DNA of 64,000 bases, taken from positions 88,070,087-88,134,086 of the forward strand of contig CM043966.1 of assembly GCA_014529385.2 (NCBI GenBank), given 5' to 3'. Source of the DNA: Adiantum capillus-veneris. Lineage: Eukaryota > Streptophyta > Polypodiopsida > Polypodiales > Pteridaceae. The position numbers were made by a program, and so were the translations under genes. Of this stretch, positions 31,220-42,688 are shown in pieces. Every line of letters begins with the position of its first letter. Position 1 is the first letter of the stretch. The notes below the pieces were generated by a model. It did not search any database. It worked only from the letters and a program-made list of their open reading frames with translations, and was not told the DNA's origin.

Positions 31220-31372
31220 CATGATAAAGATGCATCATAACTCCTCACATTGTGTTAGCAGGTCTCCACAAGGGACATTTATAGAATAGGTTTGTGGTGT
31301 ACATGATAAAGATGGGTCAAAACTCCTCACATTGTGTTAGCGGGTCATCAAAAGGGGCATCTGTAGCATAGT
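31220..31372 (+). repeat. 82-bp tandem duplication of a LINE-A fragment
   Basis: catgataaagatg ... aactcctcacattgtgttag occurs at 31220 and 31302. LINE-A has the counterpart tacatgataaagatgcgtca at 2969, inside its RT C-terminal region. Confidence 0.7.
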
Positions 31373-31389
31373 TATCTAGCGTTAACACA

Positions 31390-32256
31390 ATGTCAATACT
31401 CAGGGAAGGGACATGGATGGGGCATGGAGACTCTTTGAGGGTGTCAACCTCAAGAAGTGAATCTACAAAATGACAATACCTCTTGCACTAGCAAGTATAA
31501 CACTTCTGAATCTGGCAAACTGCCTATGTCCTATGTCACTGCACTAGGTTGTCACACCATTTCGGTACTCAAACGGAGTCCAAATTCTACAAAACTTTAG
31601 GAAAAGGTCTAAAATGCTTTAGGGCATGATCCTATAAACTTTGGTTGCAATCTAATGAGGTACAAAAATCAGGATCCATCATGAATTAGGTCTAGAAAAC
31701 TACAACATAACATACCAAAAAGGTCGCCCTATGGCTTAGGAACACTCTCCTGTGGTCAAAATGTAAAAAAAAACCATTAATGCACTATAAATAGCCAATT
31801 TAGCTTGCTAACACATAGTCACAAAGCACAACAGAATTGACAACGATTACACTTAAATGAAAGAGCAGTAGACAAGGAATACAATGCAAGTTTCGCATCA
31901 AAATGCTATTATCAGAGCCCTAGATATAATGATCACAAAGCATGTGAGAGTTGCCGCTCTCAGTTGTATGCTCAAAACTCAAAACCTTGTGATAATGACT
32001 CATCCTTTCCCACTTACAAAATGAACTTTATCATTAGGGATTCTTGGCCAATTGCCGGTTTTACAAGGCTCATACCCAATTACAGACTTTACAACTCAGA
32101 TTTTGCATAGACAAACTCATCATATATTTGATTAAGATTAGAGGCTCTCTCATAATTACAAGGCTTTCCGGAAAAATAATGATGGATATTCAAAATAAAA
32201 GGGCTTATGAAGAAGGGGTCAACCAGGAGGGCACCCATCTAGTTCGACTACCAACA
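31390..32256 (-). repeat. Element 4 3' LTR (left edge not resolved)
   Basis: The minus-strand LTR starts at 32256 (TGTTGGTAG), next to a polypurine tract. A TATA-like CTATTTATAG lies on the minus strand near 31781-31791, comparable to the one in Element 2's LTR. The far end cannot be set because the 5' LTR is not in the window. Confidence 0.5.
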
Positions 32257-32270
32257 TTCCCCCCTTCCTA
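32257..32270 (-). promoter_or_regulatory. Polypurine tract of Element 4
   Basis: Minus strand TAGGAAGGGGGGAA immediately before TGTTGGTAG of the LTR. Confidence 0.85.
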
Positions 32271-35247
32271 GTCTGTGCACGTCCTCATGCAAACTTGGGT
32301 GTGGTCTTGATCTTTGTCTTCATCTTTCACCATGTCCTTTTTCTTGGATTTGGCACAGATGTTGGTTTTCACTGTGATTTTTGGATTTTTTAGCAATCCA
32401 ATGTGTGCTTCTCTAATGTTCAAGTGAGGAGCTTGAACTTCTCAGCCCTTGCTTTGATGCTGCTAATTCTTTGAAAGGACTATTCATTAATGTGTTTTGA
32501 TAGGCTACATGGTAGGTAGGTAGAGTTTTGGTCATGAGGTTAAAGATTGTAGAGTCGATTTCAAAGAACCTGATCAGGAATGCCTCCTTGAATGTTTGTA
32601 GGTACTAGGAGGGTAGAAAGATGACACAAGCGTACAAACCCATGATCACATTTTGGCTCAAAATCTTTGTTTCCAGGTTCTAGAACAAGCCTTTGGGGCC
32701 TTCCAAGAACAATTTCCAAGGGTGTTCCATTGCCTTGATGTCTTCAAATGTTGTGATTCATGTTATGAGAATTCATGCAATTTTCACTAGCATCTGACCT
32801 ATCAAATCTCGGACGTCCCTCATCTGTGTGATGACCCCTTGTAAGGTGTTCACCATGTATCTTTTGGGGGGTGGGAAATTATTCGCCGGCTTAGATAGAA
32901 GAGGAGAATTTAACACTGTGAGTCATTTGCTTTGCCATGTGTAAAATCTATCCCAGGATCACTGTCTATTGATGGGATAGAAAGTAGGGTCGATCTTGAG
33001 GTGCTATGGGAAATTTATGTAGTAGGTCTCGTCCCGCTGTCTCTTTTCAAACCACCTCTTCCTCCAAAGGGGCTGATTCTCAAGAATGGCCAGTACATGG
33101 TCCACTATCACAGGTACTTCTTTGTAGTCTCCTTTGTGATTTGGCTCGAGTGTGGGAAGTAGCTTCTTTTTTCCCAGGAGAGCTTCTTGCTTCAACAATG
33201 AAAGAGAGATCATTTCATGGCCGTAGGTCTTGACCACTTCATTCGGTGCAATCATTAAAAGGGCCGATGTCTCTAGCACATTAAGCTCAAATTGCATGTA
33301 ATCTCTCTGTGAAGAGTCATGTACCTCTAAAATCCATCTCATCTCGAGCATCTATTGTGTCTTCGGGGGATTCCAAATCATGTAACCCACCTTCAGTAGA
33401 AGTGCTTGGTAGCTCTACTGGAGGTAGGTCTACCCTCGTGTGCTCTATTTCCACAATGTAGATGGTGTAATAGAAGATATCACTTGAGCTTGGAAGGTAT
33501 TAATTGCCATGTATTTCTTTTGTAGCTCCAAGGCATCTACCCTTTGGGCTACTAACTCTTCTTGTGCTTTGGCCAGCTGCTCCTGAAGCTACCTGATTTC
33601 TTCATAATTTTGGGCTTGGATGGCTTTATGTCCTGCAATCACGATTTGTTGATCATATTTCTCTTGGGCCAATTCTTCTTTGAGTGCTTTCAGCTCCTCT
33701 AAACTAGCTACTAGAGTCAATGAAGTCTAGGCTAGGGTTGGTGTGTCTTGCATTGCTAGAAGCTGTGTTAGTGTAGTTTTCACTACACCATAGGATTCCC
33801 CAAGCTTTACATTCTTTGTTGTTCTCTTTCAAGGTCCTCTTCCAATCATTTCTGATCCACTTGTAGCTGACTGTTTAACTCATTGTAAGTGTGTGCTTCT
33901 TGATAGTAGTAAGTGGCACCTTTCTTCTCCTTGTCTGGCTCACCTTGAAATTGTGTTTGGCTATTTAAGAGTTCATGAACCTCCTGTTGTAGCCGTTGAT
34001 TTATTTCCCTCACTTTCAGTGATTCTTCTTTTACATCCTCTAGGTCCATCTCTCACAGTCTGTTAATTATATGTTTTTAACATTTGAATCGCATCATTAG
34101 ATTCTCTAGATGTTCTTCAATGTCAAAGGAGTGGATGAGCTAATCTCCACCTCGATTATTGCTCTTGTACAAGGTGACACTAGTTCTCTTTTTGATGTAT
34201 TTGGTTTGTAGGAGGTGCTAGGTTCTAGATCTCTGACTTTTGGTACTTCTTTAGGATTCTCTTGCTCTTGCTTTTGATTAGCAAGGGGACCCTCCTTTGT
34301 CTTTTCAAATTCTTTGACTTTGTTGTCTTATTGCTTCTCTAGAGTGATTTGCTATTGAGAGGTCACGATTTCTTTAGTTGCCTTTTTCTCTTTGTCCTCA
34401 TTGAGTTGTTGCTTTGGAAGTGAAAATTATTGAGCTTTATTTTTCATCTCAGTTGCACCTTGTGACTCTTGAGCAGGAGGAGGAGTGGTTGTCTTGGAGA
34501 GCAGTGGAACTATTTTTGAGTGGATTTCTAGAGTTTCCACGCCTGTTTCCTCCCTTGGCAGTTCCTTATCGTCCATTTCTTTGCTCTGAGATTTAGAAAA
34601 GTTGTTTGAAGATTTGAGCTCATTGATTTTGCTTCTTGGACTCCTCATGAGATTATTGTTTTGCCTTCCTCTTTACCTCATTATGGATACATTGTTTCAT
34701 CGTACCAACAAGCTCCACATTAGTTGATGCTATCCTCCTTGTATATTGCTTTACCTTTTCTATTCTTTCTGCTTTTCTTTTCTCTAGTGTCTTGTCCTAA
34801 CCATCCTCCTCTTTGTCGTCGGCATCAGCTCCAAGTCTTTTCTTCTCCTCAAGTAGCTTTTGTGCTCTTTCTTCTCTTAGCCTTTGAGCTTCTTCCATAG
34901 ATCTTTGTGTTTGAGGGATTGGAATTTGTTCTCTTAGCTCTATCAGTTGATTCTTTACTCGTACTAGAGGGATGGTAATGCCCTCCTTCTCTTCATCTTT
35001 CTCATTGGTGGTGGATTGAAATCATAAGGGTGTATCTCTGTTGCGGGGCTTGATTTCAACACTAAACTCTATATTTGTTTCCATTTCTTCACTATCAAAT
35101 GTCTCTTCTTCAAGAGCTTTGTCCTCATGTTTTCTTTGTTGCACGCACAGTAGAGGGTAGGATGCCATTGGCCGGACTGCATGATTTGACTTGTGCAGTA
35201 GATCGAATTGAGATTGTGCTTGTGGCAATTGGTCTATCATTCCAAGT
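32271..35247 (-). pseudogene. Element 4 ORF-X, C-terminal part (degenerate coiled coil)
   Basis: Minus-strand pieces: EITQALGMIDQLPQAQSQ-like start near 35250 (the part interrupted by Element 3), Glu/Lys/Gln-rich helical pieces (33846-34049: REINQRLQQEVHELLNSQ), and a block at 33351-33004 with ENQPLWRKRWFEKRQ that aligns with DSQPRWRKGWLTKYP of Element 2's ORF-X. Several stops and frameshifts. No transmembrane segment or enzyme motif. Function unknown. Confidence 0.65.
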
Positions 35248-35252
35248 GCTTG
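35248..35252. repeat. Target duplication GCTTG, left copy (Element 3)
   Basis: Pairs with TCTTG at 42689-42693, four of five bases equal. In-frame joining of ORF-X across the insert supports a 5-bp duplication with one later change. Confidence 0.75.
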
Positions 35253-35653
35253 TGTAATGGCTATTGCCCGCACAGGAGCAATAGGAATTACGGGAATGAT
35301 TACCCGCAAACTACATTATGTAAACATTAGACACATAGAGATAGGAGAGAAGATAGTACACAGTACACAGGCACAGAACACCTCCTGCTTCATTCATATG
35401 TAATCCGGACACAGGGTTACAACAACTGATATTATGAATACATAGAGGTTGGTTGGTTACATCAAAAGACAGGTATGCCCCTCCATATACAATCGCTACT
35501 CTAGCACAGATCGGGAACGGTGCACACACTCCTGTCCCATGATATCTTGTGAAGAACTGCCGCCACGGTCGTCGCATACCGCATGACTTCTGATCTGCAG
35601 TGTCCAGACCTCTGCAGGACTGTAGGACCGCATGTGCGACTCATGCCGTAACA
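35253..35653 (-). repeat. Element 3 3' LTR
   Basis: 401 bp; matches 42295-42688 apart from about 28 substitutions and a 7-bp gap. Confidence 0.9.
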
Positions 35654-35938
35654 CCTGGCACGCACGGTGGATTGCACGAACCCACACTCAGCCCCTCCGG
35701 TTGGAAGGTTCCGGTTGATGCTCTTCAACCTGTTCTGGTGAAGAGTAAATGTCAATGTAGCCAAAGCCTCTAAAATCTGCAGTATGTGACCGATAGACCT
35801 CATCCAAAAGATGTGGATCTATCTCAGTATGTTCCGGCCAAGGAGCCCGAGGAATAAACTGCGTTGGCAAAGAAATAGATTGTGGCGCCTATGGGGCAAA
35901 GGAGCAAGAGGCGTATGTAAAGGATAATAGCAAGAAAG

Positions 35939-37694
35939 TTATCTATTAAGAGCAGACCAAAATGGAGGGCATGGGGGTAGACTGAGAGAGAAAGAATGAT
36001 CCAAAGTCTCCACCCAAAAACAGACCCTGCGCCGCTCCTTACGAAATTGATGAATCATTTTTTGCAAATGAGATACATGAGCCTGGGCTTCAGCACAATC
36101 CTCTGTAGCTTGCGCCCAATCAGCAACATCAAAACCTTTGGGAACAACCTCTGTGTTGGATGACTTAGGTTGCTGCAGCACAACCTGCTGAGTTGGTGGC
36201 TGTGCTCTCACCTCAGCAGATAAGCGTGTGTTCCAGCTCTGTAGTTGATTGTCCAAAAAGATACGGAGATCCTGTTGCATCTCCACTGCCAACGCATCCA
36301 AATCATTCATATTGATCATTACATCACCAGGGTGCAAGGCTAAGTATGAGGCAAGGCTATGCTGTGTTCGTAATTGAAGTAGTTCTTCTTGAATGGTATC
36401 CACAAACGCAGCATTAGCCCCCTGAAGCGTTTGTATTTCTGCATTCTGCTGGCGAGTTGTTGCAGTCAAATCTTCATTTTGGTTGGTCAACTCAGAAATG
36501 CGAGCCTGCAGTGCCATTACCTGCGTTTCCAGCTCATTAACTCTACCCTCTGTTGCGGGGGTTGGCCAAGCCGCACGAATAGACTCCGCAAGTCTGCTCA
36601 AAAAAGTGCCGCACGCCTGTATTTGGTCAGCAGGGTTTGCTGCCGTAGCCTCCCAGGGTAGCGCTGCGGGTAGAGTACCTCCCGTCGAGGCAGCCGCATT
36701 GGTGGTTCCAAAAGTTTCCGGTTGCGAGGGAACATCCGCAATGGGAGAGCCCGTCCTTAGCGGAGTAGCACTTGCTACTCTCTCCTGCATTCGGCGACGC
36801 CAGCATGCCATCGCAGAATCCTCCAACACCGGAGATGCAGTCGCAGGAGGTGGTGTAGAGAACTGTTGTTCCTCCCTGCCGTGCTTGCGGGTTGCTACTT
36901 CTGCAGTGGCCATCTCTTAGGCTCTAGAGGGTACCACTGCAATCGTCGATGGACCTGGAAATTCCTCAGTGCCAACATTCTGCTGCTGTGTTTCCCGCAG
37001 GAACTACCAAACTCTGGGTTTGCTTCAGAGGTGCTACAGTCCCTTGGACCACCAATCTATCATTTGCAAAGTGGCATAGAGGACGCAGGGAGAGAGGAAA
37101 AACTTCCCTTAAGGGAAAGATCAGTGTGAGCAGCTGGCCGACTTTTGTGTTGGTTAGGGTATTCCTCCCCAACTGTGCCATCACTCTTTGGCATTCTGCC
37201 AGCAGTCTTTCTCTGACAACTACTGCCCAAGCCACTGGCCCAAAGTTGGCCGAATGCAAAACATTCCTCGCTCTGGTCGAGATGGTATAGTTTTGGATTG
37301 TAGCCAAATTGCCTCGAGAAACCATCTATACGCATCCCTGGTTGCTACATCTGACAACCTTGACAGCTTATATTCACCTTTCACTTTCAATCCAAACTCC
37401 GACATCTGTAGTAGGAATCACATGAGACATGTGCACCACTCCATCGTTGGGCAAACAGCAACACCGGGAAATTCTTTCTGCTGTCAGCTGAATCTGTTGG
37501 TTATTCAGCTCCACCATATCTCTAGCAGCCAGTTGCTCAATCAAACCTGCTGCCTGCGGGTGAACAGGTATCCCTTGCCAATCCAAGTTGGTGAACACAC
37601 GTAGCCGCAAATCTTGCAGCCAGGCGTCCACTCGGCGAAGCGTTAACTGTTGTACTGGAGTGAAGGGGATGGTTTGCAGGAGAGAAGCTTTCAT
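35939..37694 (-). pseudogene. Element 3 ORF-X: N-terminal domain plus coiled coil
   Basis: In env position after integrase. The N-terminal part (37694-37374) reads LRRVDAWLQDLRLRVF, WQGIPVHPQAAGLIEQL. After frame breaks, ARNVLHSANFGPVAWAVVV and LTNTKVGQLLTLIF (37325-37140) align with ORF-X of Element 2 (HAISTTITWAIKSN, GGAEVLTKIAYEAI). The last 324 codons (36913-35939) include a long heptad-type coiled coil (VNELETQVMALQARISELT) in an Ala/Gln-rich protein. No membrane segment, so it is not a classical envelope. It may relate to the plant transposon-protein domain found in ORFs of this position, but I cannot confirm that. Confidence 0.6.
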
Positions 37695-37832
37695 GGCAAC
37701 GATGAGATGTAGGAGCAGAGAATATAGAGCTTAGGACGAGCGATACACAAAACAGGAGAAGTACAACAATAATTGTCTAGATGTAGTAACCCTCTCACAA
37801 TGAGTTCCCAAAATAGGGCGAGCCACGGTATC

Positions 37833-38612
37833 TCAACCATCATAGATCCTTTCCCGCTTTCCAAGATTGCATGCAAAAGAATCCCCAATCATTATTAGGG
37901 CGGCTTCCGGCTCTTGTACCACAGCAAAGGGGCACTGAATCGGGGTAGGTGAAACATAATGGCGTAGTCTGAAACCATTGACCGGTACAGAAATAACCTC
38001 CCCCCGCAAATCCGCCAAATAAAAAGAGATGGGCCCGCATACTTGAAAAATCCAGAATGGTCCTGACCACTGTAATTTAAGCTTCCTAGGCATCTTCCCG
38101 AGGCGAGAATTAAAGACAAGGACCAGCTGTCCCCGAACAAATTGCCGTGCTTTCGGGCGATCCAGCCATTTTTTCTGCCTAAACTGCAGATCCTGCAGCA
38201 CCACAAAGTTATGAAACCGCTCTTCGTCTAGTTCCTGCAAAACATCCAAACGATAAATCACAAAATCTTCCGGAAGAAGCCGATCCACAATCAGCATCCG
38301 CAGACTCGGAATCACATGCTCCACCGGGGTGATTGCCTCCATGCCAAATGCCAACTTAAAAGGAGTCAATCTTGTTGCCACTTTATAAGCTGTCCGATAG
38401 GCCCATAAGGCGGAAGAAAGTTTCACATCCCAATCTGTTCGATGCATATTCACTAACTTTGTTAATATCCGAAGCAATTGCTTATTAGTTGATTCTGCTT
38501 GCCTATTCACCTGAGGATAATATGGAGAAGATTTCCTGTGCAATACAAAATATAACCGTAGCATTCTCTCCATCACCTTATTCAAAAAATGACTTCCCCT
38601 GTCACTAACCAA
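37833..38612 (-). pseudogene. Element 3 integrase, C-terminal half
   Basis: Minus strand: VSDRGSHFLN (second Asp), NRQAESTNK (Glu; usual NGQAE has become NRQAE), TDWDVKLSSALWAYRTAYK, then a C-terminal DNA-binding part (RGQLVLVFNSRLGKMPRKLKL). It ends ERIYDG and stops. No PR2 follows; ORF-X begins within about 140 bp. Confidence 0.88.
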
Positions 38613-38646
38613 CTCAATAGGGCAGCCATATCTGGAAAAGATATCC

Positions 38647-39333
38647 TTATATAAGCATCCAGCCCACAGAAACTGCAGTGTTATCTCTCAAAGGCCATGC
38701 CTCCACCCATTCGGTAGCGTAATCCGTGGCTGTCAAAATATACTTATTACCTGGATGAGCTGCAACTGGTTTAAAAGGTCCAACAAAATCCAAACCACAC
38801 TTTTGAAAAGGCTCCAAGGGAAAAACCGGTTGAAAAGGCATTCTGGACCGTTTGGTAGGTTTCCCCAACCGCTGACACACATCACATTGTTGCACATAAT
38901 TTCTCGCATCTTGAAACAAGGTGGGCCACCATAATCCTGATTTGAGAACCTTTCGAGCTGTGAGTAATGCTGCAAAGTGACCTCCCGCAATACCGGTATG
39001 GACTTCCTCCAGAACTGCTTCCTGCTCCTGTGGTAGCACACATCTACGTAATATATCCGCCACCGTACGATAATAGATCTCAAAATTCCTGCTTCTGATA
39101 GCCATACATTTCCTCTGATGGCTGGACAAGAAGGAAGGCATTTCGCCACTGTCGAGAAAATGAAACATCTCCTCATACCATGTCCATGGGATGCTAGGGA
39201 TGACCCTTTCCTGTTGCGGAACTGCTGTATCCTCTACAACTACACCTGTTAGAAACAGAGACGCATCCAAAAATTCATCAGCTACACCCGCCGGCGGCTC
39301 ACCGGAATCTAACCTGGATAGGTAATTAGCCAC
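38647..39333 (-). pseudogene. Element 3 integrase, N-terminal half
   Basis: Minus strand: [13 protein letters not shown] (RNaseH-INT linker), [10 protein letters not shown]...CDVC (HHCC zinc site), [25 protein letters not shown] with the first catalytic Asp. A frameshift at about 38640 separates it from the other half. Confidence 0.88.
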
Positions 39334-39378
39334 CGCATGCTGAGCCCCTGGACAATGTATGACTTCAAAGTCAAATTC

Positions 39379-39924
39379 CTACAGCAAAAGCACCCATCTG
39401 GCCAATCTTCTTGTTAAATTTTGTTGATGTACCAGGTATAAAAGAGCCGAATGGTTCACATGGAAGAAAAAATGTCGGCCCAACAGATGGTGCCTGAATT
39501 TCTTCATTGAATAAATCATCCCCAAACATTCCCTTTCTGTTACTGTATAATTTCTTTCTGCGGATGATAATCGTCTGCTGGCATAATAGACAGGTCGGAA
39601 ACATTCTTGACTTTGTTCCTGCATCAGCACACTGCCAATAGCTCAATCCGAAGCATCCACAAACACATGAAAATCTTGACCCCAATTCGGAGGGAGCATA
39701 ATCGGAGCTTTGGATAGCTGAAGTTTTAATCTCCGAAAAGCCAAATCACATTCCTGTGTCCATTCACAATCTATAGCATGCGCTGCCTGAGTAATCGGGA
39801 TTGGCAAATGCGCGACAGACCGCAAATGTCTCCCATGCCAACGGGCTTGACCCAGGAAAATCTGACACTGTTTCTGGTTCCGCGGTGGAGGCGCTTCCAT
39901 AATTGCGGCTATTTTATCCAGATC
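39379..39924 (-). pseudogene. Element 3 RT thumb and RNaseH
   Basis: Minus strand: DLDKIAAIMEAPPPRNQ, FLGQARWHGRHLR (RT thumb), FHVFVDASD then a stop, ASRRLSSAERNYTVTERE, HHLLGRHFFFHVNHSALLYL (RNaseH). The usual VDH is VNH here, so a catalytic Asp is lost. The palm with its DD motif is absent: sequence upstream ends at the scar at 39925. Confidence 0.85.
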
Positions 39925-39998
39925 CACATTAGTACCATTGGAGTCGAGATTCGGTCACCTGTATTTTTCGGCCTGTCTTCATCTGGATAAAATAGCTG
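39906..39998. other. Deletion scar with templated filler in Element 3
   Basis: 39925-39982 is an exact 58-bp reverse-complement copy of 43321-43378 in Element 2's left LTR. It is flanked by a 16-bp inverted repeat (gctattttatccagat / atctggataaaatagc). It replaces roughly 1.5-1.9 kb between PR and RT thumb, judged by Element 1. See findings. Confidence 0.88.
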
Positions 39999-40014
39999 AT
40001 ATTATCATTCATTG

Positions 40015-40427
40015 TCTCCCCAAGATAATGTGATAATCTTGATTATGATCTTCAATATTCAAGACTACTAAGGAAACGGCAAAGGATAAGCCCGCCACAT
40101 CCAAGACAATGCCCCGAAGTAACCCCACTGGTTGCACTCTTCTTTGATCTACCATGCAGACAACAAAGGGTGCAGGCAATCACTGAGTCCAAAACGCTCA
40201 CAAGCTGCTTGAGTAATAATGTTTACTCCCGCTCCTCCATCCAATAGTACCTTGTCAATGTATGTTCCATGGTATCTAACTGAAAGCTTTGGAATGCGGA
40301 TATCCGTGATCCTATTTGTCGGCAACGGGGCTGAATCATCCTCCTCACTTTCAACTTTCTCGATGGCGACTTCCCTCAGCTCTGTGGACGTTTTTCGCAG
40401 CAATGCATTATGAAAATTCGGGACCAA
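40015..40427 (-). pseudogene. Element 3 aspartic protease
   Basis: Minus strand: KVLLDGGAGVNIITQAACERFGL (active-site loop, D-G-G as in Element 1 PR1). After a frame change come VCMVDQRRVQPVGLLRGIV and DYHIILGRQ, the closing ILGR motif. The protease is nearly complete and is cut just after ILGR by the deletion. Confidence 0.8.
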
Positions 40428-40505
40428 TTTCAGCAGTGAACCCAGAGGTACTTGTATTGGCGATCTGAGGACCTCTTTCCAAACTGAATTCCAATCCTCC
40501 TCTTC

Positions 40506-41195
40506 TCAAATATCATCCTTATTTCCAACTTTTCCTTCCTTTATTTCCAGGCCCACAGTCGATGGTCCTGATGACTTCACTGGTGGTGCAGATTGTGGCA
40601 ACCAGCACACAGTCTTTTTCCGCACTTCTTCCTGAGCCGTCCAATCTGGAATCTTTACATCGGGTGGTGGAACCACATTTTTACCTGATCGCGTGATTAA
40701 TGAAACCACTGGATCAGACTCCTCCAATCCTTCAATCTGAACCATAGCCAGACTAGGCTGTTTCCCTGCAGTGTGTTCCTGCTTCTTCCAATCATATTCC
40801 ATAGCTTCAGTACACTCGGATCGCCAATGCCCATCCCCCAAACAGAAAAGGCAGGTCTTGGTTTGATTAGGATCTCAGCCACCTCTTCCGCGACCTCGTC
40901 CTCCTCCTTGACCCCGTCCTCTTGCTTGACCTTTCAAAGGCGTCTCTGATGTATGAGCATGAGCCATCGCCACAACAGGCTCTTGTCCCTGCCCTATCTG
41001 TGGTTGTTGTCATGTAGAAGAGTCTCCTCGACTCTGACGACCCCGACCGTTGAAATAACATTCCACTATATTATGAGTATTGGTCGTGCAAATCGCACAC
41101 CACTTCTGATTCATTGCGCACCCCTGAGTGGCATGGCCTGGATTTTGACACTGGGTACACCATAGTTCCTTCAGACTTTTAGCCACCGCAGCCAA
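40506..41195 (-). pseudogene. Element 3 Gag C-terminal part with three zinc knuckles
   Basis: Minus strand: CTQCQNPGHATQGC, CAICTTNTHNIVEC and CLFCLGDGHWRSEC, all CX2CX4HX4C, separated by an Arg/Gly-rich stretch (GRGQGGGRGRGRGG). A linker with SLITRSGKNVVPPP follows towards the protease. It is in a different frame from the capsid segment, so a shift lies near 41190. Confidence 0.82.
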
Positions 41196-41872
41196 TTCCG
41201 ACGATCCGAATGAAACACCTTTCCCGCGACGCTAGGATTTTTTTCGAGGTGTCTCTTCGATTCTTTCCCCGAATCACTGTTGCTTGAGTCTGAGGAATCT
41301 GATACTGCGGACTCCGACTCCGAACTATCACGGCCACTGTCTTGCGACTTCCGATGAGATTTCTTCCTGTCTTTTTTCTTTGATTTCTTTGGAGATTTTG
41401 TATCCTCTAAAGCTTCTCCTGCTACTACAGCCATATCAATTACATTATCCAGTGGAGTAGTTACCTTATCCACTATTGCCATAGCAGTTCTGAGATCCTT
41501 GTTGAGCCCCCGTAAAAAATAATCATTCAGCACTTCTGCTGCCAGCCTTTGTGCCTGAGGTACCCTTTGCAAAAGCATCCGAAATTTTGCAGCGTAATCC
41601 TCCACTGGCAATGACTTCTGCCGCAGCGTTTGAAGCTTTTCCAAATGTTGAGAGACTGTCTTTTCCATTCTAAACCTTCGTAGAAACACTCTGGATCCGT
41701 CAACATACGTCTGAAAATGATCATCAGGGTATTCAGACAACCATTTCGCAGCTTTCCCCAAGAGTGTAGATTCAAACACTGATTGTTGATAGTGAGGAAT
41801 CACCACCCCAGGATGATTCAATCCATAAGATTTATTGAATTGGCGCAAAGGTGCATCAGGGTCTTCTCTCAA
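41171..41872 (-). pseudogene. gag: Element 3 Gag capsid region
   Basis: Minus strand: VFESTLLGKAAKWLSEYPDD, YVDGSRVFLRRFRME, QTLRQKSLPVEDYAAKFRML and YFLRGLNKDLRTAM form the retrotransposon Gag (capsid) domain. A basic Lys run and Ser/Asp-rich segment follow. It shares its frame with the N-terminal piece at 42247-41885; only one TGA (41885-41887) separates them. Confidence 0.85.
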
Positions 41873-41884
41873 AAGACCTCGAAA

Positions 41885-42247
41885 TCAACTATACTTAATC
41901 TGAGGATGTGCCATCACCCCTTTCCCAACTGTACCTCCTCCCGGAAAAAGTTGATGAGCATAAGGAGGTGGGGACAGTGGCGGCGACCCCCTCGGACTGC
42001 TTACCGGAGACGGTGGTGGAGCAACCTGTGTGGGTGAGGGTGAACGTACGACAGGAGGACATGAATGACTGCGTGGAGTACGCCTCGCCCGCCACAACCG
42101 CCTACCACGCACCGAGCTTGGTGATGGAGATACAGATTCCTCAATCTGCGGTGAAGAAAAAACAAATTCATCCGAACCGCATCTCCTCCGACGTCTTCCT
42201 ACAATTGGAACCACAGGGTCAGGCGGACCCTGCGACCTAGTGCGCAT
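41885..42247 (-). pseudogene. Element 3 Gag N-terminus
   Basis: ATG at 42247 opens MRTRSQGPPDPVVPIVG, a start like Element 1's MHLRSGRVL, then Ser/Pro/Arg-rich low-complexity sequence. It stops at a TGA in frame with the capsid segment. It starts about 30 bp from the PBS, so the leader is very short. Confidence 0.75.
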
Positions 42248-42276
42248 GCATATTCATCGTAGGTCGTCGTCCATCA

Positions 42277-42292
42277 CGCATCATGGTCGCCA
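42277..42292 (-). promoter_or_regulatory. Candidate primer binding site of Element 3
   Basis: Minus strand TGGCGACCATGATGCG begins two bases inside the 5' LTR. It starts TGG as PBSs do but is not the tRNA-Asp type of the other elements; I cannot name the tRNA. Confidence 0.5.
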
Positions 42293-42294
42293 GA

Positions 42295-42688
42295 TGTAAT
42301 GGCTATTGCCCGCACAGGAGCAATAGGCATTACGAGAATGATTACCCGCAAACTACATTATGTAAACATCAGACACATAGAGATAGGAGAAAAGACAGTA
42401 CACAGTACACAGGCACAGAACACCTCGTGCTTCATTCATATGTAATCCGGACACAGGGTTACAACAGCTGATATTATGAATAACAAAGAGGTTGGTTAGT
42501 TACATCAAAAGATAGGTATGCCCCTCCATATACAACCGCTGCTCCAACACAGATGAAGAACGGTGCACACACTCCTGTCCCATGATATCTTGTGAAGAAC
42601 TGCCGCCATGGCCGCTGCATACCGCATGACTCCTGATCCGCATTGTCTAGACCTTCGCAGTACCGCATGTGCGACTCATGCCATAACA
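42295..42688 (-). repeat. Element 3 5' LTR
   Basis: 394 bp, partner of 35253-35653. Confidence 0.9.

Larger units (their letters stand above)
35253..42688 (-). mobile_element. Element 3: Gypsy retrotransposon lacking the RT palm
   Basis: LTRs at 35253-35653 and 42295-42688 (TGTAATGG...TAACA in plus sense). Right to left: PBS, Gag, three zinc knuckles, PR, deletion scar, RT thumb/RNaseH, integrase, ORF-X, LTR. PR2 and W-x-P-K motifs are absent. The LTRs differ by roughly 7% by eye, so it is older than Elements 1 and 2 or has decayed faster. No clear polypurine tract abuts the 3' LTR; the nearest purine run is about 40 bp inside. It cannot encode its own RT. Confidence 0.88.

Noticed and set aside
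35653-35700. Longer Element 3 LTR reaching 35693 with an adjacent purine tract
   Set aside because: The other LTR ends at 42688 next to the target duplication, and ORF-X of Element 4 joins in frame there, so the shorter LTR is correct.
36483-36920. 145-codon plus-strand frame
   Set aside because: Antisense shadow of ORF-X in Element 3.
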